Counted from the first letter of the stretch, positions 1 to 12,509 are shown. The stretch is 64,000 nucleotides of DNA from Spiroplasma phoeniceum (GCA_026239495.1 CP110830.1:1736001-1800000), one strand, 5' to 3'. Numbers and translations: made by a program. The notes: generated from the letters alone by a model not told the origin.

Positions 1-181
1 AAGTAAGTAAAAAAATATTAATAATATATTTATTTCAATCTCTATCATAAACAAATAATATAAATATATTAAATTAAATATTTTTGATAAACATATCTTA
101 AAATTATATATAAAAAATAATGCTAAAAAAAATATTTAATAATTTTATTTTAATAAAATACAAAAATAGGATGATAATTTA

Positions 182-921
182 ATGAAATAACTTAAGACTA
201 ATTTAGGTAAATTAAAAAATACTGATGCTTTATCTTTTGTAAAAACATTAGAAAATAATAGCGTTGATTTAATATTAACTGACCCACCTTATTTATATGA
301 TTTACAAAAAAGGAAAAAAGAACAAATAAATTCCAGTTAAATATCAAAAAATATAAATAAATATATTAACGCTATCTATGATAATAATTTAAATAATTCA
401 TTTGATATAAATACTTATTTAGATGAATTTTATCGAATTTCAAAAAATAAATTTATGTTAATTTCAATGAATAGAAGACAAGTTAAATATTACTTAGATT
501 GAGTTTATAAAAATAATATAAATTTTGATTTTTATTTTTGAGAAAAAACAAATCCAATGCAAATAATAATTTTATTTTTCAAGATAAAGAATATTGTATG
601 ATTATTTATTCTAAAAAAGATCCAATGCCAAACTATATAAAAAAATATTAAAATAAAAAAACAATATTTAAAAACCCAATAGGCTCATCTTATAAAAAAA
701 ATAGAACACCCAACAGAAAAACCATTAAATATATTTGGCGATTTGATTAAAAAAAATAGCAAATAAAATGAATTAATTTTAGATCCTTTTATGGGAAGTG
801 GCACAACCGCACATTCTTATGAACAATTAAACCGAAAATGACTAGGTTGTGAAATAAATAATAATTACTTTATAATGATACAAAAACGATTAAATAAAAT
901 ACAACTTAAATTAAATTTTTA
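182..921 (+). pseudogene. Broken DNA adenine methyltransferase
   Basis: The stretch carries the hallmarks of an N6-adenine or N4-cytosine DNA methyltransferase. A catalytic DPPY motif (context LILTDPPYLYD) lies near 265-300, and a SAM-binding block DPFMGSGTT lies near 782-810, followed by a typical C-terminal end (WLGCEINNNYF). DPPY before the FxGSG-type block suggests the beta-class order. The frame is destroyed by a TAA two codons after the apparent start, another TAA near 340 and frameshifts around 560-660. No functional enzyme can be made. It is probably a relic of a restriction-modification or phage methylase; which one cannot be told. Confidence 0.75.
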
Positions 922-925
922 AAAA

Positions 926-1310
926 ATGAATAACTTTCAATTAATTAAAAAAATAAATTATGTAGCAATTTTAATTACAATGATTGTTGTATTATCACAA
1001 GTAATGCGAATACAAATTATTCCAAGAACATCAATTCCGTTATTTTTAATCCCCATTTTTATAAGCGGATTTATTTTAAATTGATATTGGTATTTCTTAA
1101 TTGGACTTATGGGACGTTTTTTATCTGATTTAACATTATGAGGTTTTACTTTGGGATCATTATTCTGAAATATTGGCACAGGTTTTATTGGTAATTTTAA
1201 TTAAACTAATTAATTGAATAAAAACAAATCATATTATTAAAATTATTCTTATTTTATTATCAAACATAATTATTTATTTTCCGATTGATTTTATTATTTT
1301 TTGATTATAC
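926..1310 (+). pseudogene. Truncated membrane protein, probable ECF transporter S component
   Basis: An ATG at 926 opens a very hydrophobic reading frame (Trp encoded by TGA) with at least three membrane segments and the sequence RTSIPLFLIPIFISG followed by a Gly/Arg-containing loop (LIGLMGRFLSD). This is the look of vitamin-binding S components of ECF transporters. The frame stops at about 1204, but a shifted frame continues in membrane-like sequence (KLINWIKTNHIIK and onward) until the IS3-type element begins at 1311. A frameshift and an IS insertion together have killed it. The substrate cannot be inferred; family assignment is moderate. Confidence 0.5.
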
Positions 1311-2531
1311 TGCACTCTAAAAAGTAAGTAAAATTAAAAAAAGAACCTTACTAAACTTTTAGAGTAGGTTCATTTTTATATGGCAAAAAAAAGGACAAAA
1401 ATTTAAAACATATACTGCAGAATTTATAAAAAATCTAGTAAAACAAATTGAATAAACATCGCTTACTTATATTTCGAAAAATATAAAGTAAATATAAAAA
1501 CACTTAATTCATGACAAATAAATTTTAAAAAATGAATTTTAAATACACCAAAATGCCCAAAAGAACAATTTGGGAAAAAGATTTAAACTATTACAAAGTT
1601 AGGTGTGAATTATTAAAAAAGATCCATGACTTTTACAATTAAATAAACAAAAAATATTATCTTTTATAAAAGAAAATCGTGCTAAATATTCATTAAAATT
1701 TTTGATTGATATAACAGGTTTAAAGAGCAGTTATTGAGATAAATATAAAAATTATTTAAGTAATGGTAAGGATAACGAACCATTAAAGAATATTGTAAAA
1801 GTCTATGAAGAAAATTTAAAACAATTTGGATATCGTCGGATAACTAAATATTTAAAAGAAGATTATGGAATTATTTATAATGATAAAAAAGTATTACGAA
1901 TTATGAATGAAAATAATATTCAAGCTGAATATGTAAAACGGATGCGTAAAAAAATATTAATAAAAAAGGCCAAAAATAAAAATATAATTAAATATCCTGA
2001 TTTAGTAAATGGTAAATTTAATAAAATTAAAGAAAAATTTAAAGTTTTATTTACTGATGTAACTTATTTAATTTGAAATGGCAAAAAACATTATCAATCA
2101 ACAATAATTGATGGATATACTAAAGAAATTATTGATGTGCAGCGATAAAAATATAATGATAACAAAATTGTTATGAACAATTTAGATGCTGCAATTAATA
2201 AAATTAAACAAAAAAAAAGATCTCAGTAACATAATAATTCATTCAGACCATAGATTTAAATACACATCAAAAATATATAATAATAAATGTATATCTAATG
2301 AAATTAGAATTTCTACCGGTAAAAATTATCATTGTGCTGATAATATTGTTGTTGAAAGTTTTAATTCTTTATTAAAAAAAGCAACAATTCATAACAATAT
2401 TTATTTATTTCATGATGAATATATTAATGATGTTAAAAAATGAAATAAATGATATTCAATTCGTAAAGAAAAAGATATGATAAATAAAAGTTTATAACCC
2501 CTTTTTATTAATACTTACTAAACTGGGTGCA
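1311..2531 (+). mobile_element. IS3-family (IS150-like) element, decayed copy
   Basis: The element starts TGCACTCTAAAAAGTAAG and ends with the inverse of TGCACCCAGTTTAGTAAG, giving imperfect terminal inverted repeats and 1.22 kb. The first frame (from about 1380) resembles an HTH OrfA (MAKKGQKFKTYTAEF-like). The second resembles an IS150-type OrfB with an rve integrase core, including VLFTDVTYLIWNGKKHYQS around 2045-2100. Its C-terminal part is at 2186-2500, with the IIHSDHRFKYTS and NIVVESFNSLLKK blocks that carry the second Asp and the Glu. Frameshifts near 1400, 1580 and 2150 and internal stops make it inactive. It interrupts the membrane gene to its left. Confidence 0.8.
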
Positions 2532-2770
2532 TTCTAGATATTATAAAATTAATCCATAAACAGGTAAAGAAGAATATATTTTTTATTTAGATAAACTTTT
2601 AGGAATTGAAAAATGACAAAGAGTAACTAATGATGTTAAAGAAAAAATATTACCATTTATTGGTAATAAAAAAACATATCAAGATATTTTAGATACTATG
2701 GAAGATGTAAAAATTTGTATAAAAACAATTTCAAATATTATGAAAAACCCAAAAACTGATAAAGAATATT

Positions 2771-3840
2771 AGACTTCTTGCATAACCCATTAAAATAATT
2801 TCAAATATTTGTAAAAAGGGGTTAATATAAAATTATAATTTTAATTAATTATGTCTTTTATTTAAAAATTTAATATTTTGCCACAACGAAAAATTATTTT
2901 ATTATTCAAATTCGTTAATTTTAAATAAATCTTTTATGATAACTATAATAATTGTAAATTATAAATTGAAGCAATTAAATTAAATCTTAAACTAAATCGT
3001 TTTCTACGATTTCTATATTTTTCTGTAATAATTTTAAATTTTTTAAGAATAGCAAAAATATTTTCAATAATAATTCTTATTTTTGAAACTAGTCTATTAT
3101 GTTGTTTTTGTTCTTTATTTAAATGTTTTTTTCTTAGTTTTCTTTGTGGGCATTATAACATTATTGTGAATTTTTTGTATTCCTTGATAACCACTATCAA
3201 CTATTAATTTGGTATTTTTTAAAATTGCGATTTTTGATTCTTTAAATAAAGCATAATAGTGTTTTTTACCAAGTGAAAAACTTGTTGCAATAATTTTTTT
3301 GGTTTCTTGTTCGATAATTACTTGTGTTTTAATAGTGTGTTTTTTCTTTTTACCAGAATAAGATTGTTTTTGTCTTTTTTTGGGCGTTGGATTGGGGTTT
3401 CGGTGGCATCAATAATAATAGTTTTATCATTAAAATAATCATTTATTAGTGCTTTTTACCAGCAACTTGCTGAAAATCAGGGTGTTTAATTAAAATATCT
3501 TCAATTCACTTGATATTGCGATAACAATTAGCTTCACTAATTCCGAAATTTTTTCCAAGATGAAAATAAGTTCGATATTCTCGTCAATACGATAAAGTCA
3601 TCAATAATCGATTTTCTAGTGATAATTTATTAGCTTTGCCACCTTTTTTAAATTTTTCTATTTCAGCTACTTGTAAAATATCTAACATTTTATTAAAAAT
3701 ATCTTGTTTTATTCCTGTTAATCTTAATCATTCTTTATCATTAATATTTTTAAATTCATCAAATTTCATAATTTAATATCCTCATAAATTATATTTTATA
3801 ATAATATTTTAATAATAAAACCAGGTATCGCAAGAAGTCT
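2771..3840 (-). mobile_element. IS5-like element, subtype A, full-length but frameshifted
   Basis: This is a 1070-bp copy of the dominant IS of the window. Its right end (AGACTTCTTGCATAACCC) is on the left and its left end (GGTATCGCAAGAAGTCT) is on the right. The transposase runs leftward from ATG at 3769 to the TAG at 2943-2945. Two small indels, one near 3130 (an extra T in a T run) and one near 3455, break it compared with intact copies. It forms a unit with the 174-bp fragment to its right; ATT flanks the pair at 2768-2770 and 4015-4017. Confidence 0.85.
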
Positions 3841-4014
3841 AGTTATCATAAAAAATTTATTTAAAATTAACGAATTTGAATAATAAAATAATTTTTCGTT
3901 GTGGCAAAATATTAAATTTTTAAATAAAAGACATAATTAATTAAAATTATAATTTTATATTAACCCCTTTTTACAAATATTTGAAATTATTTTAATGGGT
4001 TATGCAAGAAGTCT
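3841..4014 (+). mobile_element. Right-end fragment of a second IS5-like copy
   Basis: These 174 bp are the last part of a plus-strand subtype A copy, from just after the transposase stop (AGTTATCATAAAA) to the terminus GGGTTATGCAAGAAGTCT. The rest of that copy is absent. The unit [complete minus copy + this tail] therefore has two right ends facing outward. The same junction recurs at 34443/34444. Confidence 0.85.
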
Positions 4015-4248
4015 ATTATATTAATAAAACTGATAAAAAAATTAAGGTACCTCATACTTTATATATTCAAATTGATGAAACTTATTTAAAAATGTGAAAT
4101 GAAAATAAAAAAGGGGAAGAAAAAGTAAAAAAAATATTATATTTTCAACTGTTAATACTGGTTTTGATAAAACAAAATCAACTAAAAAAGACCTGTAATT
4201 GCAAATAAATTAGGTTTTATAGAGTTAGATAATATTCCAGAATATATT

Positions 4249-5322
4249 AGACTTCTTGCATAACCTAATCTAATTATTTTAAAATTCCTATAAAATATTT
4301 TTAAATTAAAATATAAATTATAGGAGATTAAAATTATGAAATTTGATAAATTTAATTTTATTAATGATAAAGAATTATTGCGATTAACCGGAGCAAAAAA
4401 GCTACTTTTAATAAAATGTTAAATATTTTACAAGTAGCTGAAATATAAAAATTTAAAAAAGGCGGCAAAACTAATAAATTATCACCAGAAAATCGGCTAC
4501 TGATTACTTTATCGTATTGACGAGAATATCGGACTTATTTTCATCTTGCTAAAAGCTTTGATATTAGTTAATCTATTTGTTATCGCAATATCAAGTGAAT
4601 TGAAGACATTTTAATTAAACACTCTGATTTTCAACAACTAGCTGGTAAAAAAATAGCTAATAAATGATTATTTTAATGATAAAATTATTATTATTGATGT
4701 TACCGAAAACCCAATCCAACGCCCAAAAAAAGCCAAAAACAATCTTATTCTGGTAAAAAGAAAAAATACACCATTAAAACACAAGTAATTATCGAACAAG
4801 AAACCAAAAAAATTATTGCAACAAGTTTTTCGCTTGGAAAAAACATGATTATGCTTTATTTAAATAATCAAAAATCTCAATTTTAAAAAATACCAAATTA
4901 ATAGTTGATAGTGGTTATCAAGGAATTCAAAAAATTCACAATAATGTTCTAATACCTACAAAAAAACAAAGAAAAACCCTTTAAATAAATTACAAAAACA
5001 ACGTAATAGAATAGTTTCAAAAATGAGAATTATTATTGAAAATATTTTTGCTATTCTTAAAAAATTTAAAATTATTACAGAAAAATATCTTAATCGAAGA
5101 AAACGATTTATTTTAAGATTTAATTTAATTGCTTCAATTTATAATTTGCAGCTAGCATAGAAGATTTATTTAAAATTAAAGAATTTAAATAATAAATTCA
5201 TTTTTTGTTGTGGCAAAATATTAAATTTTTAAATAAAAAACATAATTAATTAAAATTATATTTTTCTATTAGCGTCTTTTTACAAATATTTGCAATTTTT
5301 TAATAAGTTACGCAAGAAGTCT
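4249..5322 (+). mobile_element. IS5-like element, subtype B, degenerate
   Basis: A 1074-bp plus-strand copy with subtype B ends: AGACTTCTTGCATAACCTAATC at the left and TAAGTTACGCAAGAAGTCT at the right. It is bracketed by ATT (4246-4248 and 5323-5325). The transposase frame starts at 4336 but has a frameshift within the first 30 codons, internal stops and deletions around 4445, 4680 and 4850, so it is inactive. It splits the ISLre2-type transposase gene. Confidence 0.85.
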
Positions 5323-5909
5323 ATTAAAACAAACAGTAAGTTAACCAATTTTGTTAGTAAATTACTTACATTAATTACAAGTTATTATGATATTAATGAT
5401 AATATTGAATTTATGGTTTCAGGCGAGGGCGCACCTTGAATTAAAAATATGGCAAAATTTATTCAAGAGCATTTCCCTAAAAATAAAGTACATTACACAA
5501 TAGATAAATTTCATCTTACAAGTATTTTTAAAAAACTATATCCGTTTCAAGGAAAAAATAAGCAAAATAAAGAAACATATCATAAAGCAGTTAATTATTT
5601 TTTAATGCTAAATATAAAGAATTATTAGAATGTTTAGAAAACAGGACTTCTTTTATAAAAGAAACAAAAATAAAATTTTTAAAAGAGACAATTAGATTAA
5701 TTAAAAATAATGAAGAAGGCGTTATAAATCAAACATTATGAAATAATATTGGCTGTCATATTGAAGGTGACACATCACATTATTGCAAAGGCGTTTCGAT
5801 TAAAAAAGCAACTTATCATGAAAAAAATCTTAAAAATAAATTAAACACTAGTATGATGAATTTTAAAAATAAAATTAATTTATTGAATACTAATGAACCA
5901 TTAGAATAA

Positions 5910-6167
5910 AATATAATTAATTATTTAGTTAATAATTTTGTAAATAATAATTTAAAACCAAACTTATATTTTTATTAATTTTATCTAATTAGATTAAATA
6001 ACTTTAATAAACATTTATAAACATTTATTTTTGTTGTGGAAAAATTTAAAAAAAAACAGAAAAATATATTGACATTAAAATTAAAAGTAACAAAATCTAA
6101 ATAATTAATTGATATTTTATTTCACAGTTTCTGAGATATATAAAACCCCAAAATAATACATACGACC
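5910..6167 (+). other. Non-coding junction: ISLre2 3' end and IS3-type left-end scrap
   Basis: No gene is visible here. Positions 5910-6120 match, imperfectly, the region next to the other ISLre2 remnant (62944-63141 on the minus strand), including a TTGTTGTGGAAAAATTTAAA-like segment. Positions 6121-6167 (TTCACAGTTTCTGAG and onward) match the left end of the IS3-type element at 61629-62943. The same arrangement at two places suggests that the pair was duplicated together. Confidence 0.45.
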
Positions 6168-6169
6168 AT

Positions 6170-7730
6170 TTAACAGGCGGGGCTACATAGCTTTTTTATC
6201 TTTGCCAACGATTTTTGCTTTATCTGCAAATGCTTTTTAAGTGTCCCGAAATCATATCGTTTTGCAGTTCTAGCAATGGGTGCATATCGTAAATATACTG
6301 CTTTTAAAGTGGCAAAAAATCTTCAAGAACAAAAATTATTGGTGCTGTTATTTTTAAAATGTGCCGTGTTATTGGTGAGTTTACTGCTATTATTTTATTA
6401 ACAGGAATGGTGGCACAAATTCCTAATTTAAGGTAAGGATTTTGAAGTTTTTTATTTAGTCCAACCCGCAACATTAGCAATCCAAATTGGAATTGAATTA
6501 CCTAAACATGTTGCTAGTTTAAATCGCTCAGCTTTATTTACTTTAGGCTTAATTCTATTAATGATGGTTTCAATTTTAATTATTATTATTTTAACTACTT
6601 ATAAAATTTAACGGCTAAAAGAACAAGGGAAGCATTTAATTCGTATATGAAAGCGAAAACATTCTCAACTAGCAAGCAATTTATTGGCAGAAGGAAGTAA
6701 TTCAACTTGATTAACAGACAAAGACTTTCTCATGTTAATTAATAAAAATATAAAAACTAATTATTATAATAAAATAATAAATTATTGTCGAATTTTTTGA
6801 ATGATATTAATTTTTTGCTTATACTTAGTTTTTCTGCATGGATTATTTTAAATATTATTATTAATGGTTTGAGGCAATTAGCTATTTAGCACAGCTTGGC
6901 TCAAGCACCTTTATTTGTTATTATGAATCCCACCACTTATTATTTCAACTTTTATGTTAATTTTCACGGGAACCTTTTCTATCAATTTCGATTGGCACCA
7001 TTACAGCAATTTATTTGAGTGAATATGCGCGAAAAAATAGTCGATTATTAGCATTAATTCAATTTTCAACTGATGTTTTAGTTGCAACACCATCAATTGT
7101 TTTTGCCATTTTTAGATATGTTGTTCTTGTTGTTGGGTTGCGACTTGGTCATAATTTTTGATTAGCCGGGTTAATTTTTTTATAATGAAATTGCCAATTA
7201 TTATTTGAGTAGTTGAGAATGATCTGCGTGATGTTCGCCGAGAATATCGTGATGATGCTTTAGCACTGGGAACAAGTAAGATTGGAATGGTTTGCAAAGT
7301 CGTTTTGCCAAATGTCAAGGGAGGAATTATTACCGGGATAATTTTTGCAATTAGTAAAATTATTACGGAAACAGCTCTGGCCCCTATTATTTTAACTTCT
7401 TCACCCTTTGTTCTGACTAGCTTTAATGATATTGGAACAACTTTGACAGTAAAAGTTTTTCAATTAGTTAATGAACAGGGATTATTATTAGTTGTCTCTA
7501 ATGGACTAGGAGTTTCGCCAACTGAATTAACAAATCATATTATTCATCATTTAGCCTTTATTATTATTTTGTTTGTATTAGTCTTAAATATTTTTGTTAA
7601 AGTGATTGGTTTATTTGAAAATAATCACCAACCAAAATGGTTAGTAACAATTAGTATTTTAATTAAATGTTACTGTGGTCATTTGCTAACGAAAAAAATG
7701 GTTGGGGGAAAAACTTCAAAAAATTCATAG
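6170..7730 (+). pseudogene. pstA: Decayed phosphate ABC transporter permease (PstC/PstA)
   Basis: This encodes pieces of the two phosphate permease domains. The left part (6170-6430) matches the end of a PstC-like domain (LSLPTIFALSANA, RFAVLAMGAYRK, RVIGEFTAIILLTGMVAQIP in mixed frames). From about 6900 the PstA-like domain follows, with GTITAIYLSEYARK, DVRREYRDDALALGTSK and, in one open frame from 7287, LPNVKGGIITGIIFAISKIITETALAPIIL. This contains the permease EAA-type loop and transmembrane helices. The two domains look fused, but at least six frameshifts or stops separate the pieces. With the broken pstB downstream, the high-affinity phosphate importer is non-functional at this locus. 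Confidence 0.8.
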
Positions 7731-7739
7731 AACTCAAAA

Positions 7740-8972
7740 AAAGTTAACAACATCATAATAAAACTAATAAATTACGATAATTAATTACTAAAAGAACATC
7801 AAACAAAGTTAGCAAAATTAAAAACCCAATTAACAAATACGCATCAGCAAAAAAAAAGAAGGATAATTATAAATTATCAATTAGCGCTTTAGAACAAAAG
7901 ATTCAAAATTTACAAGAGGAAATGGAACAAATTTGTGATAACAAAAACAACAAAATCTTTTAACAATAAAGTTAAATATTGATTTAAAAAAATTTTTCGC
8001 CGCTTAATAAATCAACATCAATATACATTATTAAAAAATCGACCCCCGTTATCAAAAAAACACTGTTTTAGGAATTGAAAAATTTGATTTTTATTATAAT
8101 TTTGGCGCCAGACAAGCATTGTTTAATATTAACTTAAATATTTTAGTTAGTAAGAAAAAAAATTAGGGTTTAGTATAAAAATTATTCTTTATTTTAAATA
8201 TATTTCTAAAACACTGATAAATCAACCTTTTAAAAAGTTATCTAATTATTTTATTTATATTTTTTATAAAAAATAAGCTTTTGTAATACTATCATATTTT
8301 ACGAAACAAAGAAACAGCTTTAATTGGCCCATCAGGATGTGGAAAATCAACTTTGTTACGAGCAATTAATCGAACAAATGATTTAATTGAAGGTACAAGA
8401 ATTAATGGTGCAATTATATATAATGGTAAAAACATCTATCAGTATCATCAAAATATTATTTCATTGCCAACAAAAAATTGGAATTGTTTTTGAAAAACCG
8501 AATCCATTTCCAAAGTCAGTTTATGAAAACATTGCCTTTGGATTAAAAAGTTTAGGAATTTTTAATAAAAGAATTCTCGACCAAACGGGGGAATTATCAT
8601 CGCGACAAGCCGCATTATGAGATGAGGTTAAGGATAACTTGCAGGATTCAGCACTAAGTTTGTTGGGAGCAAAACAACAACGATTATGTATTGCTCGCGC
8701 AATTGCGTTAAAGACAGAAATTTTGTTAATGAATGAACTAACAAGTGCATTAGATCCAATTGCAACTGCGAAATTTGAAGAGTTAATTTTGGATTTAAAA
8801 AAGAATTTTATAATTATTATTGTAACGCACTCTTTACAACAAGCGGTACGAATTTTTGATTATACTGCATTTTTTGAATGGGACAGTTAATAGAATATAA
8901 TAAAACAGCACTATCCTTTTATCACCCTCGTGAATCAAAAACAGAAGATTATATTACATGTCGTTTTGGTTA
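7740..8972 (+). pseudogene. pstB: Decayed phosphate ABC transporter ATPase
   Basis: PstB would power phosphate import. Visible pieces are a Lys/Gln-rich coiled N-terminal extension (7760-7960), the start of the ABC domain (IEKFDFYYNFGARQALFNI), the Walker A motif GPSGCGKST at about 8327-8353, and [21 protein letters not shown]. The signature is reduced to [15 protein letters not shown] (normally LSGGQQQRL), the Walker B site is degraded ([14 protein letters not shown]) and the H-loop is VTHSL. A 148-bp MITE splits it at 8146-8293; removing the MITE and one 8-bp repeat restores [17 protein letters not shown]. Frameshifts near 8420 and 8880 and earlier stops still make it a pseudogene. Confidence 0.85.
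8146..8293 (-). mobile_element. MITE-like element, copy 1 (in pstB)
   Basis: This 148-bp non-coding element is bracketed by ATATTTTA (8138-8145 and 8294-8301). It is the reverse complement of the elements at 22752, 33080 and 52955. In the reference orientation they start GATAGC(A/T)TTACAAAAG and end CTTACTACC, with inner inverted repeats around TTGAGGTTTT. This copy is the most diverged of the four, so it is probably the oldest. Confidence 0.8.
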
Positions 8973-9052
8973 AAAAGATTAAATTTATTATTTGATTCTA
9001 TTTTGATGATAAAGCAACCTTTAATTTTGATATTTTCTAATTTTCTTGCAAA

Positions 9053-9081
9053 TTGACTCTATAGGTTGTAGAATATATAGT
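9053..9081 (+). promoter_or_regulatory. Probable sigma-A promoter for gap
   Basis: TTGACT (9053-9058) and TATAGT (9076-9081) are spaced 17 bp apart, followed 50 bp later by an AGGAGA ribosome binding site (9132-9137) and the gap start codon. No other gene start fits it. Confidence 0.6.
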
Positions 9082-9145
9082 AAGTATGCAATATTTTTAT
9101 TGCAGACTAAGAAGGTATTAAATATATGTATAGGAGAAAAAGTAG

Positions 9146-10144
<999 letters not shown>

Positions 10145-10290
10145 TTAAAATAAAAAAAGATATTTCTTATGCTATGATATTTATATAAGAATTACTATTA
10201 TAAAAATAATCTAACAAACTATAGTTAATATTCGTTTGCTTATTTACTATTGATAATGGAGACAATTAAAGCAATTAAGGAGAGCAAAAA

Positions 10291-10746
10291 ATGAAAAATC
10301 CTATTTTAGAAAAGCATTTTAGTAATATTCGTGATCAACTAAAATTAGTTTTAAATACAGAAAAAATTTATGACTCAACAAACCCAATCCAATTATTATA
10401 TGATAATGTTCTTTTAATTCGGAACAATGGACGCGTTATTACCGACGAGGATTTTAAATATCGTTTAGAATTAGCCTTGGCAGATACTTATAAAACACTG
10501 TCATTACGGATTGATTCATTATTACAAAATGCTAAAACATTAGCTTTTAGTTATTTTAAAGAAAAATTAGATATTAAAGAATGACGCGATGATTTATATT
10601 CTGATGCTGTTGAAATATTAAATGAAAAATATGCTGATAAACTAATGCAAATAGATTTTATTTATATTCCTTATCATATGAAAGAAATGTTAAATGAAGG
10701 TTTACGCAATATTTCTTCACGAAAATTACATGAATTAACAGCATAA
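10291..10746 (+). CDS. Hypothetical protein, 151 aa
   Basis: An intact frame with a good Shine-Dalgarno (AAGGAGAG, 10277-10284) ends at the TAA at 10744-10746. The product is soluble-looking, rich in Lys, Leu, Asn and Asp, and probably mostly helical. It has no signal peptide, membrane segment or motif that I recognise. One TGA-coded Trp lies near residue 98. It sits between gap and metG and is followed by a hairpin terminator. Its conserved start, codon use and intact length argue for a real gene. I cannot assign a function. Confidence 0.8.
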
Positions 10747-10767
10747 AAATAAGTTTTATTTATGAAT

Positions 10768-10800
10768 AAATAGTTATGGAAATAACTATTTTATTTTATT
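10768..10800 (+). terminator. Rho-independent terminator after the 151-aa gene
   Basis: AAATAGTTAT (10768-10777) pairs with ATAACTATTT (10782-10791) across a small loop, and a T-rich run follows. It separates the small gene from metG. Confidence 0.65.
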
Positions 10801-10843
10801 AATTTTCAAAGACATTAATTATCTTTTAAAAACCCTTATTTTA

Positions 10844-10871
10844 TTGGCAAAAATGCGATATAATTTATATT
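10844..10871 (+). promoter_or_regulatory. Possible promoter for metG and the following genes
   Basis: TTGGCA (10844-10849) and TATATT (10866-10871) are 16 bp apart, downstream of a terminator and upstream of the AAGGGGGG ribosome binding site of metG. The base composition makes chance matches common. Confidence 0.4.
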
Positions 10872-10903
10872 GTTAAAATGTATAACAATAAGGGGGGTAT
10901 ATT

Positions 10904-12484
10904 ATGAGTCAAAACAAGAAATTATTTTATGTTACAACCCCAATTTATTATCCAAGTGCGCAATTACATATTGGACATGCATATACTACTACACTAGCTG
11001 ATATTATTAATCGTTATAAAAAAATGGTTGGTTATGAAACTTTCTTTTTAACAGGCAGCGATGAACATGGTGAAAAAATTGAGAAAAAAGCAAAAGCGGC
11101 AGGCGTAACACCACATCAATTTACAACAATGATTGTTGATAATTTTAAATTATTATGGAATAAATTAGGAATTGAATATTCAAAGTTTATTCGTACTACC
11201 GATAAAGAGCATGAATTTGGAGTCCAAAAAATTTTTAGTAAATTATATAATAATGGAGATATTTACTTAGGATGATATGAGGGTTTATATTGTGTTAGTT
11301 GTGAAGAATTTTTAACTGAAGCACAAATTGATAAAGTAACAAACCAGTGCTTAGTTTGTGGTAATAAACCACAAAAAGTAAAGGAAGAAACATATTTTTT
11401 TAAAGTCTCAAAATATAGTCAATTTTTAATTAATTATTATAGTAATCATCCTGGTTTTATTGAACCAGAAGCAAGAAAAAATGAAATGTTAAATAATTTT
11501 ATTTTACCAGGCTTAACTGATTTATCTGTTACTAGAACAACTTTTTCCTTAGGAATTAAAACCTTAGAAAATGACAAACACATTATTTATGTTTGAATTG
11601 ACGCATTATCAAATTATTTAACAGCATTAGGTTATTTATCAAATGATAAAACATTATTTAATAAATTTTGAAATAATAAAGATGTTGAGATTTTGCAACT
11701 ATTAGGAAAAGAAATCGCTCGTTTTCACACGATTTATTGGCCAAGTATGCTAGAAAGTTTAGGGTTACGTCAGCCTAATAAATTTTTATCGCATGGTTGA
11801 ATTTTATTTAAAGACACTAAAATGAGTAAATCAATTGGAAATGTTGTTGATCCATTATATTTAATTGATAAATATGGTCGAGATACATTACGGTTTTATT
11901 TAGGATATGAAATTCCAACTGAAAATGACGGGAAATTTTCTTATGGAATGTTTTTAGAATCATATAATGCTCATTTAGTTAATAATATAGGGAACTTGGT
12001 ATCAAGAGTAAGTAATATGATTAGTAAATATTTTAATGGTCAGTTAGTAAAACAACAACAATTGGACAATGTGCTAATTGAAAGTTGCATCCAGGCGGTG
12101 CAAAATTATCAGCAGTCAATGGATGCTTATCAAATTTCAGCAGGACTAAACATTATTTTGGAATTATGTAATAAGGCGAATAAATATATTGAAGAAAATA
12201 AACCTTGAGAGTTAGAAAAAAACGAAAAGATGGAGCAATTATATGAAACTTTAGCAAGTTTAGCTTATACTATTATTGTTAGCGCTTTTTTATTGCAGCC
12301 AGTTTTAGTTGATAATGCGCAAAAAATTGCCGATTATTTTAATGTTAATTTAACTGATTTAACATTTGAAACAATTTTAACGCAACAAATCATTTATAAT
12401 AAAAAAATAGAGAAAAAAGAAAATCTATTTAATCGTGTTAATGTAGAACAAGAATTAAAACAAATTGAAGCAGAATTAAATTAA
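10904..12484 (+). CDS. metG: Methionine--tRNA ligase
   Basis: This enzyme charges tRNA-Met in the cytosol. The 526-aa frame begins [19 protein letters not shown], carrying the HIGH signature (LHIGH) near residue 24. It has the tRNA/ATP-site block [13 protein letters not shown] and a Cys-rich zinc knuckle (CVSCEEFL ... CLVCGN) near 130-155. The KMSKS loop ([13 protein letters not shown]) lies near 305. The C-terminal helical anticodon domain ends without the extra EMAP/Trbp111-like tRNA-binding domain that some homologues have, so this is the short form. A strong AAGGGGGG site precedes the ATG. mnmG follows 25 nt later and the two are probably co-transcribed. Confidence 0.96.
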
Positions 12485-12509
12485 TAAAACTAGTAAAGGA
12501 GGGAGTTTA

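Larger units (their letters stand above)
2540..5909 (+). pseudogene. ISLre2-family (UPF0236) transposase remnant, split by two IS insertions
   Basis: Three blocks of one reading direction assemble into a UPF0236/ISLre2-type transposase. They lie at about 2540-2770 (KEEYIFYLDKLLGIEKW...), 4015-4248 (IQIDETYLKMW...) and 5323-5909 (VSGEGAPWIKNMAKF..., YTIDKFHLTSIF, CHIEGDTSHYCKG). The breaks at 2771-4014 and 4249-5322 are IS5-like insertions, each flanked by ATT duplications, so the gene was continuous before. Extra frameshifts near 4140 and 5610 show that it was already decaying. A second copy of the C-terminal part lies on the minus strand at 63142-63342. Confidence 0.75.
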
